From CAZQYC01 sp043746555 (GTDB lineage Bacteria; Pseudomonadota; Gammaproteobacteria; Steroidobacterales; Steroidobacteraceae), in contig JAYTQU010000073.1 in the NCBI GenBank assembly GCA_043746555.1, forward strand, positions 1-13,544: a DNA stretch of 13,544 nucleotides. Reading direction: 5' to 3'. The translations under genes were made by a program, and so were the position numbers. The notes under the pieces are model-generated. The model made no database searches. It saw nothing but the letters and a program-made list of their open reading frames with translations, and had not been told where the DNA came from. Every line of letters starts with the position of its first letter. The stretch's first letter is position 1. Positions 7,474 to 13,544 of the stretch are shown here, piece after piece.

Positions 7474-7802
7474 TAGAGGCTACGACTCACAACTGGACGA
7501 CCTTAACAATACGACCCACGAAATATCATGCAGGCAATACAGCGTAAAACAAACGTCAACTTCCGAGCGCCAACGATACTTGGGATAGCTTGTAGCATCG
7601 AATCGCGAATCTGAATGTGGCCGCGATCACAAACAAGTCTAATTAGGAAATACCGAACAGGACAGCCATCGAAATGGCCCGTACGCTTAGTGACTTTGTT
7701 GCCGCTTTGCGTTCACCGCCGCCTCGCTTTGTGAACTAAATGCCAACGCAGAATTCGTCTCGCGAAACCCGTATCTCATTCGGATTGCTTTCTGTACGTC
7801 TA
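7474..7802. other. Divergent intergenic region without a visible gene
   Basis: Between the usher-like gene (leftward) and the thioesterase (rightward) I see no credible coding frame or RNA gene. It must hold both promoters, but no hexamer pair with proper spacing stands out. The only clear signal is the palindrome that follows at 7803. Confidence 0.5.
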
Positions 7803-7818
7803 TAGACCGATCGGTCTA
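7803..7818. promoter_or_regulatory. TetR-family operator, perfect 16-bp palindrome
   Basis: TAGACCGATCGGTCTA is a perfect palindrome 20 bp upstream of the thioesterase ATG. It matches the TAGACC-N4-GGTCTA type I recall for the E. coli NemR box, and the TAGACC half-site is also known from LmrA/YxaF-like TetR regulators. The TetR gene at 8649, downstream in the same cluster, is the obvious candidate to bind it. Its position so close to the start codon suggests blocking of polymerase or of a very short leader. No second copy was seen in the window. Confidence 0.8.
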
Positions 7819-7837
7819 ATTGTATTAGCATTACTTC

Positions 7838-8290
7838 ATGCCACCGATACACAGCAATACGCAACCAGCCGATATGCAACCGGACTTTCAACCGCACTTT
7901 CGCAAGAGTCCCGTTACCGATCCATGGGAGCCGCTCTACTCGCGTCGACGCGCTGACGGCGTTGATCTCCTATTTGACGTTCGCGATGCGCATTGCAACT
8001 CGCGCGGATTCCTGCACGGCGGCGTGCTCGCGGCGCTGTGCGACAACGTGATGGGCTTGTCGTTGGGCGCGCTGATCAATAACCAAAACGCCAATATCGT
8101 CACAATCAACCTCGCGCTTGACTATGTCGGTAGTGCGGCAGTCGGCGACCGAATACTGATCGAGCCTCGCGTTATTCGAGCCGGCAGTCGCATTGGCTGT
8201 TGCGATGCGCTGGTGAAGAGTGGCGATAAAGTCATTGCACGCGCCAACGCCAACTTCAGCGTTCGAATTGTCGAAACCACGTCAACATGA
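7838..8290 (+). CDS. PaaI-type hotdog-fold acyl-CoA thioesterase
   Basis: 150 residues, the usual size for the PaaI/YbgC-like hotdog family (4HBT). The signature is NSRGFLHGGVLAALCDNVMG (54-73). Gly-Phe-Leu-His-Gly-Gly places the backbone for the thioester carbonyl and Asp69 is the likely catalytic acid. The following TINLALDYVGSAAVGDRILIEPRVIRAG fits the central sheet. It should hydrolyse an acyl-CoA in the cytoplasm; substrate length or aromaticity cannot be told. No ribosome site precedes ATG 7838, so a start at Met13 (7874) or a nearly leaderless mRNA is possible. The stop overlaps by ATGA the start of an alcohol dehydrogenase remnant, and a TetR gene follows, so the original unit was thioesterase-dehydrogenase-regulator under the operator at 7803. 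Confidence 0.85.
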   Translation: MPPIHSNTQPADMQPDFQPHFRKSPVTDPWEPLYSRRRADGVDLLFDVRDAHCNSRGFLHGGVLAALCDNVMGLSLGALINNQNANIVTINLALDYVGSAAVGDRILIEPRVIRAGSRIGCCDALVKSGDKVIARANANFSVRIVETTST

Positions 8291-8611
8291 AACACGCGGT
8301 ATTTATCGAACCCGGAAGACTCGAATGGCGTGAAAACGCAGCGCCGCAACTGCATCGCACCGGAAGCTGTTGTGACCAGCGTCGCGCCCGCGTTGATCGG
8401 TCCTGAGTTTCCAATGTTAGAACTCTATTCGAAGGGACTTACTTACAAAATCGGCCGACCCAATTGTCGTTCCGGTCACGACGGCGCGTTGCATGCCTGG
8501 AGCGCTTGCGGATTCGAGCCGGACATAGTGCGACCGCTCATTCGTCCATTCGATACCGCATGCGAGACCTGGATCGATCCGGCGATGTACGTGGCGGTAA
8601 CTCGTCTGTAG
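8287..8611 (+). pseudogene. Zinc-type alcohol dehydrogenase remnant with internal deletion and frameshift
   Basis: ATG 8287 overlaps the thioesterase stop (ATGA) and opens MKHAVFIEPGRLEWREN, the typical N-terminus of medium-chain zinc alcohol dehydrogenases. That frame soon degenerates and stops at 8404-8406. One frame over, IAPEAVVTSVAPALI continues the N-terminal strand. It is then followed directly by a C-terminal piece, FPMLELYSKGLTYKIGRPN and, further on, a tail (FEPDIVRPLIRPFDTACETW) ending at TAG 8609-8611. Normal members have about 340-380 residues; only about 110 codons remain. The NAD-binding Rossmann core (GxGxxG) and zinc ligands are absent. The shift lies near 8345-8360 and the deletion junction near 8400. 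The product cannot be an active dehydrogenase. Confidence 0.65.
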
Positions 8612-8648
8612 TGTCGTTTGCAGCCGCGACGTCGCGTAAACTCCGCGG

Positions 8649-9236
8649 ATGGCGACACAGCGAAAGAAACGTCTTCCAACTCGCGATCGAATTTTAAGCG
8701 CGGCGAAACACCTGTTTCAACGACGCGGTTATTACGCCGTGGGTACCGCCGAGATACTCACCGAAGCGCGAGCGCCTAAAGGCTCGATGTATCACCACTT
8801 TCCCGGCGGCAAGGAGCAAATTGCCATTGCCGCGGTCGAAACCATTCGTGGCGACATGATGGCCATGCTCAAGCAACTTGAAGCGAGTCAGTTATCGGTG
8901 GCGGAGACCCTACGGCAACTCGCCAAGGGCATGGCGCGGTGGTTGAAGGATTCGAATTATCGCGAAGGCACGATGCTCGCTTCGACGACCGTGGGGTCCG
9001 TGCCGAATCTACCTAACTTGCACGCGGCGATTAAAGATGGATTCGATGAATGGCGCGAACACCTCGCGAAGCGGCTGACTCAAGAAGGTTGGTCGCCGGC
9101 GGCGGCAAACAACATGGCGCAGACCATTATTGCCGGCATCGAAGGCGCGATGATTCTTGCGCGCATCGATCAAGATGAGCGAGTCGTGGTCAAAATCGCG
9201 GATGCGTTGGCCGGATTGGCCGCCAAAAGTCGTTAG
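8649..9236 (+). CDS. TetR/AcrR-family transcriptional regulator, LmrA/YxaF-like
   Basis: 195 residues. The N-terminal DNA-binding domain covers about 11-57 (TRDRILSAAKHLFQRRGYYA, then TAEILTEARAPKGSMYHHFPGGKEQ), with the helix-turn-helix ending in the family's YHHF at 49-51. The rest is helical and ligand-binding. REGTMLASTT, LHAAIKDGFDEWREHLAKRL and IIAGIEGAMILARIDQD fit the LmrA/YxaF subgroup from memory. It probably represses the thioesterase operon through the palindrome at 7803, released by an unknown small molecule such as a reactive aldehyde or acyl compound. It is 37 bases after the dehydrogenase remnant on the same strand. The ribosome site is weak. Its TAG overlaps the alanine dehydrogenase stop on the other strand. 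Confidence 0.92.
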   Translation: MATQRKKRLPTRDRILSAAKHLFQRRGYYAVGTAEILTEARAPKGSMYHHFPGGKEQIAIAAVETIRGDMMAMLKQLEASQLSVAETLRQLAKGMARWLKDSNYREGTMLASTTVGSVPNLPNLHAAIKDGFDEWREHLAKRLTQEGWSPAAANNMAQTIIAGIEGAMILARIDQDERVVVKIADALAGLAAKSR

Positions 9237-10336
9237 GCGCGATATGGTTGATACGGCAGTTGCAGCGCGTCGGCCACTGCTTGGTAAGTGATTGCGCCCG
9301 CATGGACGTTGATGCCATTGCGTAAATTCGCATCGCTTGCCAACGCTTCCGTCGCTCCCTTTTCTGCAAGCGCCTTCACGAAAGGCAGTGTCGCGTTGGT
9401 CAACGCAAAAGTTGCAGTGCGCGCGACTGCGCCGGGAATATTCGCGACGCAGTAGTGCACGATGTCGTCAATAATATAAGTTGGATTCGCGTGCGTCGTG
9501 GGTTTACTCGTTTCGAAGCATCCACCCTGATCGATCGACACATCAACCAGCACTGAACCTGGCTTCATTTTTTTCAGCATCGCGCGCGTGACGAGCTTGG
9601 GTGCGGCTGCGCCTGGAATGAGTACTGTGCCGATCACCAAGTCGGCCTGGATGACTAGCGCTTCGATAACGGCTGCGGTCGAATACGCTGTGCGAATGCG
9701 ACCGGCGAATTGCGCATCGAGTTGTCGCAAACGCGCCAGCGAACGATCCACCACCGTCACATCCGCGTGCATGCCCATCGCCATTTGCGCCGCGTTGGTT
9801 CCCGCAACGCCGCCACCGAGAATGACCACTTTGCCGGGTGCAACGCCCGTTACGCCGCCGAGCAATATGCCGGAACCGCCGCGCTCTTTTTCTAGGCACG
9901 CCGCGCCGACTTGCACCGACATGCGCCCCGCGACTTCGCTCATTGGCGTCAGTAACGGCAACGAACCATCTATTGCAGTGACAGTTTCGTAAGCGATGGC
10001 CGTCGCGCCGGATTTCATCAAGCCTTGCGCTTGCTTCAGATCGGCCGCCAAATGCAAATACGTAAACAACACCTGTCCCGCGCGCAACATTTCGCATTCG
10101 TTCGGTTGCGGTTCTTTGACTTTGATGATGAGATCGGCGGCGAAGACGTCCGCCGATGCGTTCACGATTCGCGCGCCGGCTGCGACATACCGCGCATCAT
10201 CGCAACCCATGCCGGCGCCTGCTTGCGATTGCACCAGCACTTCATGGCCGGCGCGCGCCAATTCGTGTACACCGTGCGGCACCATGCCAACGCGAAATTC
10301 TTGAGTTTTGATTTCTTTGGGAACGCCGATACGCAT
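9233..10336 (-). CDS. ald: Alanine dehydrogenase
   Basis: 367 residues, the standard length. It catalyses reversible NAD-dependent oxidative deamination of L-alanine to pyruvate and ammonia (EC 1.4.1.1) in the cytoplasm. Visible landmarks: MRIGVPKEIK start, Arg15 (EFRVGMVP), KVKEP (72-76) with catalytic Lys74, LHLA with His95, NAD fold VVILGGGVAGTNAA (170-183) with Asp197 at the end of the second strand (VVDRS), and Asp269 in SIDQGGCFETS. The frame is open upstream to 10405, but ATG 10336 is preferred because the protein begins there as in the family and AAGGAA lies six bases upstream. It is divergent from the DyP peroxidase with 108 bases between, and its TAA shares bases with the TetR stop (TTAG, 9233-9236). 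Confidence 0.97.
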   Translation of the reverse strand: MRIGVPKEIKTQEFRVGMVPHGVHELARAGHEVLVQSQAGAGMGCDDARYVAAGARIVNASADVFAADLIIKVKEPQPNECEMLRAGQVLFTYLHLAADLKQAQGLMKSGATAIAYETVTAIDGSLPLLTPMSEVAGRMSVQVGAACLEKERGGSGILLGGVTGVAPGKVVILGGGVAGTNAAQMAMGMHADVTVVDRSLARLRQLDAQFAGRIRTAYSTAAVIEALVIQADLVIGTVLIPGAAAPKLVTRAMLKKMKPGSVLVDVSIDQGGCFETSKPTTHANPTYIIDDIVHYCVANIPGAVARTATFALTNATLPFVKALAEKGATEALASDANLRNGINVHAGAITYQAVADALQLPYQPYRA

Positions 10337-10444
10337 GGTTATTTCCTTTGCGACCGGCGATTTTGCTGGACGCCTAAATTTGAATGGCGGCATGATAGTC
10401 GCCAAACTACCGGCAGCACATGAGTATTACGATGAGTCGCAAAA

Positions 10445-11350
10445 ATGAATGAACAGCTCGCAATCATTCAGCCTGGAATTCTCGCCGATATTCCGTCGCA
10501 CGCGCGATACTTGACTTTCGCGTTGCGCGACGACAGCCGAGCGCGTACCGCGTTACAAGCGCTGCGCAACATCGTCGATGGCGATAGCTGTGTGGTCGGG
10601 CTTTCCGAATCGTTGGTTGAGGCGCTCGACGCGAATGTGGTCGGACTCAAAGCGACAGCCTCTCTCGCCGGCGCGGGAATCGAAATTCCCGCATCGCCCG
10701 GCTCACTGTGGTGTTGGTTAAGAGGCACCGAGCGCGGAACGATGATTCACAGAACGCGAGAACTATCCGCGACTCTTGCGCCCGCGTTTGAACTCTTGCA
10801 TGCCGTCGACGCCTTCAAATATGGAAGCGGTCGCGACCTCACGGGTTACGAAGACGGCACCGAAAATCCGCTGGGCGACGATGTCATCGATGCCGCAATT
10901 GTAGCGGCACACGGTTCAGGTCTAGATGGATCGAGCTTCGTCGCCGTGCAACAGTGGCGACACGATTTAGCGCGATTCGATGCGATGTCCTCTCAAGATC
11001 AAGATTATACGATTGGTCGCCGCAAAAGCGACAATGAAGAAATTGACGACGCACCCGACTCCGCGCACGTGAAGCGCACCGCGCAGGAAAGTTTTTCGCC
11101 ACCGGCATTGGTCGTGCGGCGCTCGATGCCGTGGGCCAACGAAACCGAACATGGCTTGGTGTTCGTCGCGTTCGGTCATTCCTTTGTTGCGTTCGAAGCA
11201 TTACTGCATAGGATGATCGGCGCGGACGACGGCATTACCGATTCGCTATTCAATTTCACGCGACCAATCACCGGTAATTACTATTGGTGTCCGCCGATGC
11301 GCGCTGGACGACTCGACCTGTCAGCTCTTGGTCTTTCGCAGGGACTTTGA
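10445..11350 (+). CDS. DyP-type heme peroxidase
   Basis: 301 residues, near the size of YfeX-like (P/B subgroup) dye-decolorizing peroxidases. The family motif GxxDG appears as GYEDGTENP with Asp137 as distal acid. The proximal heme ligand is His208 (DSAHVKR) and the distal Arg is Arg225 or Arg226 (VVRRSMPW); their spacing matches YfeX-type enzymes. FVAVQQWRHDL, YTIGRRKSD and HGLVFVAFGHS are also typical. It uses hydrogen peroxide to oxidise substrates through heme. There is no signal peptide or Tat motif, so it is cytoplasmic, unless packaged; no encapsulin is near. The stop TGA shares its A with the ATG of the radical SAM gene, which argues for coupled translation. A second ATG four bases on is out of frame. 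Confidence 0.93.
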   Translation: MNEQLAIIQPGILADIPSHARYLTFALRDDSRARTALQALRNIVDGDSCVVGLSESLVEALDANVVGLKATASLAGAGIEIPASPGSLWCWLRGTERGTMIHRTRELSATLAPAFELLHAVDAFKYGSGRDLTGYEDGTENPLGDDVIDAAIVAAHGSGLDGSSFVAVQQWRHDLARFDAMSSQDQDYTIGRRKSDNEEIDDAPDSAHVKRTAQESFSPPALVVRRSMPWANETEHGLVFVAFGHSFVAFEALLHRMIGADDGITDSLFNFTRPITGNYYWCPPMRAGRLDLSALGLSQGL

Positions 11351-12207
11351 TGCTCAGTGTCACCGACAGCGCCACCGTCAGCGCGACGCAACTGCGCGAT
11401 CTCTGGTTTCACACCGGCACTGCCTGCAATTTGGAATGCCCATTTTGTTTGGAGGGGAGTAAACCGGGCGATACGCGACTTGATCGCATCTTGCTCAATG
11501 AGATCAAACCAATCATCGATGAAGCCGTGCGGCTTGGTGTCGAACGATTTTGTTTCACCGGCGGCGAACCGCTGATCGTGAAAGACATCGTGAAAATCCT
11601 GAACTATGCCCTGCAATTCAAACCTTGCTTGCTGCTGACCAACGGCACTGCACCGCTAATCAAACGCGCACATCAATTGCAGACGCTCAAACAACAGCCA
11701 TATCCATTGTCGTTTCGCGTGAGCATCGATCATCCCGATGAAAGCGAGCACGACGCCGAGCGTGGTTGGGGAAATTGCAAACGCGCTATCGAAGGATTGA
11801 AACTGCTTCATCAAGCCGGCTTCGATATTTCCATTGCACGCCATTCCAAACCGGACGAAAACGAAAGCGTAGAAATTGCCCGCTACCGTGTGTTGCTCGC
11901 GAAACATGACTTACCGACTGATCTCGTGATCGCACCGCTTCCCGAACTCGGACGCCCCAGCGCAGATTCTTCAATCCAACCACCGACCGCCGAAGAACTC
12001 GCGAACGGCCTTCACCGACCGATGTGCGCGATGAGTCGCATGATCCTAAAACGCGAGGGCCAACTGCGTGTTTACGCTTGCGCACTCACCGACGACGACA
12101 CCCGCTTTGACCTCGGTCCCTCAGTCACCGCCAGTCTCACAACACCCATCCCGCTCACTCACCACCGCTGCGGACAGTGCGTGAGGCGCGGTGTAAAACT
12201 GGGGTAA
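11350..12207 (+). CDS. Radical SAM protein with C-terminal cysteine cluster motif
   Basis: 285 residues. LWFHTGTACNLECPFCLEGS (18-37) holds the CX3CX2C that binds the SAM-cleaving 4Fe-4S cluster (Cys26, Cys30, Cys33). FTGGEPL (69-75) is the SAM-binding GGEP motif. NGT (98-100) and SFRVSIDHPD (121-130) continue the barrel. Four more cysteines near the end (226, 244, 274, 277; MCAMSRM, YACALTDDD, HHRCGQC) look like a SPASM/twitch-type auxiliary cluster, seen in radical SAM enzymes that modify peptides, sugars or cofactors. The substrate is unknown. ATG 11350 is chosen because it overlaps the peroxidase stop (TGATG) and begins the conserved domain sensibly. The frame runs back to 11284 inside the peroxidase gene. 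No precursor-peptide gene was found in the 113 bases after it. Confidence 0.9.
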   Translation: MLSVTDSATVSATQLRDLWFHTGTACNLECPFCLEGSKPGDTRLDRILLNEIKPIIDEAVRLGVERFCFTGGEPLIVKDIVKILNYALQFKPCLLLTNGTAPLIKRAHQLQTLKQQPYPLSFRVSIDHPDESEHDAERGWGNCKRAIEGLKLLHQAGFDISIARHSKPDENESVEIARYRVLLAKHDLPTDLVIAPLPELGRPSADSSIQPPTAEELANGLHRPMCAMSRMILKREGQLRVYACALTDDDTRFDLGPSVTASLTTPIPLTHHRCGQCVRRGVKLG

Positions 12208-12320
12208 GCGTCGAAGTTCGCGCACTCAATCTCGCGTCGAACCGCAGCAGCCCGCACTGTCCCCGGAACCTTACGGTACAATGCCGGTCCGATCCGAATT
12301 CGCACAATAAATACAGCACC

Positions 12321-13544
12321 ATGAAGTACTCCGTTTCCGACCGCGGCGCGCGCGGCGCCCTGGCACGCATCGCAATTTTCGCCGGATTTCTTGGCGCAAC
12401 TCTGGTGCCTATTCAATCCCAGGCCCAAGCAGCACTAAGCCCACTGATGTACTTCAACGGCTCAAGCGCGGCGGGCGCACTGACTTTAGGCAGCGACGGT
12501 AAGTTGTACGGGGTCGCATCCGAATCGACGTTGGGTAGCGGTGCCACTGCTGGACTGCTCTACAAACTCACTACCGATGCGACGCAAATCAGCACGCTCT
12601 ATCAATACGGCAAGTTAGGCAATTTCACCGGTGGCGGCCCGCGCGGCACGCTAGCAAGCGATGCGAACGGAAATCTATACGGTGTAACCGCCTACAACAG
12701 CATCGACTCGACCACTCTTACTCCCTTCCCCACCGGTAACGGCACGATCTTCAAAATCACCGAAGCTGGGGTGTATACACGTCTTTATTCTTTTTCCAAC
12801 TACGCGAGCACCACTGCGCCCTTCATTAATTCGGACGGAGCGGTGCCCGAAAACTCGCTGCTGCTCGGAAGCGATGGCTTTCTTTACGGGACGACAACAA
12901 CAGGCGGACCCAACGGAACGGGAACGATATATAAGATCGCGACTGATGGATCGGGATTTACAATGCTCCATGCGTTTAATGCGGTCACTGGCGTCAACGT
13001 CGATGGACGGTCGATCAATTCCGACGGCGTCAACGACTATCTAGCCCGACAACTGCAACTGTTCCAACAACCGCGACTCTACGTTGCCACCGATGGCAAT
13101 TTGTATGGCACGACCAACAGCGGCGGCGTTAATGGCACGGGCGTGATTTATCGTATCGGTCGCGACGGATCGGGTTTCAGCGTGTTGCTAGCGCTCGATG
13201 CGAGCCCCGACATTGACACCACCACCGGCGCAATCAAAACCAATGTGAGCGGCGGTTATCCGGGATCGGGCTTGGTACAGGCAAGTAATGGTCTTCTATA
13301 CGGTACGACCAACGCATTGGGCGCGAGCGGTAACGGAACGATTTACTCGATCGCGACCAACGGAAGCGGCTTCACGGTGGTGAAGTCTTTGGACACCACC
13401 ACCGGCATCCATCCGCTCGGAGAACTCATTGTCGCAAACGACGGCACAATCCTGGGGACAACGAGCGCCGGCCCGATACAGTCGGACGGCACAACGCAGG
13501 GCGTCGGGTCGGTCTTCTCAATGAGTGCGGACGGCGCGACGTTC
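12321..13544 (+). CDS. Secreted GloVer-repeat (choice-of-anchor tandem repeat) protein, 3' end outside window
   Basis: An open frame of 408 codons runs from ATG 12321 to the window edge with no stop. A signal peptide covers about 1-37 (basic start, IAIFAGFLGATLVPIQ, then SQAQA). The mature part is built of units of about 55-70 residues carrying (D)GxLYGTTxxGGxxGxGTIYKI and related forms, at about 59-64, 116-122, 185-204, 258-278, 323-343 and, weaker, 374-398. This is the GloVer tandem repeat, found in secreted or surface proteins that often finish with an autosorting anchor; that end cannot be seen here. The repeats are expected to form beta-sheet blades. Function is unknown. A possible -10 (TACAAT, 12277-12282) lies upstream without a good -35, and no ribosome site precedes the ATG. 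Confidence 0.85.
   Translation, partial: MKYSVSDRGARGALARIAIFAGFLGATLVPIQSQAQAALSPLMYFNGSSAAGALTLGSDGKLYGVASESTLGSGATAGLLYKLTTDATQISTLYQYGKLGNFTGGGPRGTLASDANGNLYGVTAYNSIDSTTLTPFPTGNGTIFKITEAGVYTRLYSFSNYASTTAPFINSDGAVPENSLLLGSDGFLYGTTTTGGPNGTGTIYKIATDGSGFTMLHAFNAVTGVNVDGRSINSDGVNDYLARQLQLFQQPRLYVATDGNLYGTTNSGGVNGTGVIYRIGRDGSGFSVLLALDASPDIDTTTGAIKTNVSGGYPGSGLVQASNGLLYGTTNALGASGNGTIYSIATNGSGFTVVKSLDTTTGIHPLGELIVANDGTILGTTSAGPIQSDGTTQGVGSVFSMSADGATF

Noticed and set aside
7785..7806. TTGCTT and TATAGA as -35 and -10 of the thioesterase promoter
   Set aside because: The spacing is only 10 bases, far too short for a sigma-70 promoter.
9543..10097. 184-codon minus-strand frame
   Set aside because: It is an out-of-frame shadow inside alanine dehydrogenase, with low-complexity Arg/Gly/His composition.

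Overview
This 13.5 kb window looks like chromosomal DNA from a Gram-negative bacterium of moderate GC content. The best guess is a gammaproteobacterium of Xanthomonadales or Steroidobacterales type. This is inferred from the gene set: a periplasmic quinohemoprotein, a secreted sedolisin carrying PKD and P domains, an outer-membrane usher relative, a GloVer-repeat exoprotein, and signal peptides on all of these. No rRNA, tRNA, CRISPR array, transposase or phage gene was seen.

Left part (1-3110): a periplasmic cytochrome c/PQQ dehydrogenase of the polyvinyl-alcohol-dehydrogenase type (730-2610) and a small frameshifted gene (150-544) lie between two oppositely oriented copies of a palindromic element of about 150 bp (1-97, cut by the window edge, and 2697-2846). 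Just beyond the second copy, on the minus strand, is a decayed C-terminal end of a secreted BNR/sialidase-like protein. Its stop codon overlaps the element's terminal repeat.

Middle part (3111-7473): a gene-poor stretch with one tentative 52-residue membrane ORF, then a secreted S53 peptidase. Its start is best placed at a GTG at 3870 behind a GGAGG ribosome site. A strong hairpin terminator separates it from a convergent gene that encodes a short usher-like outer-membrane barrel, about half the normal usher length and with no chaperone or pilin beside it.

Right part (7474-13544): a hotdog thioesterase sits behind a perfect 16-bp palindrome of the TAGACC-N4-GGTCTA type. It overlaps, by ATGA, the remains of a zinc-type alcohol dehydrogenase. 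A TetR/AcrR regulator follows and is the likely owner of the operator. Alanine dehydrogenase (minus strand) converges on the regulator, with stop codons overlapping. Divergent from it is a translationally coupled pair, a DyP-type peroxidase and a radical SAM protein with extra C-terminal cysteines. The window ends inside a secreted GloVer-repeat protein that is open at the edge.

A recurrent theme is decay: three pseudogenes plus a reduced usher, lying between intact genes. The most interesting items are the paired palindromic elements, the mini-usher, the operator/TetR module with its decayed dehydrogenase, and the peroxidase-radical SAM pair.
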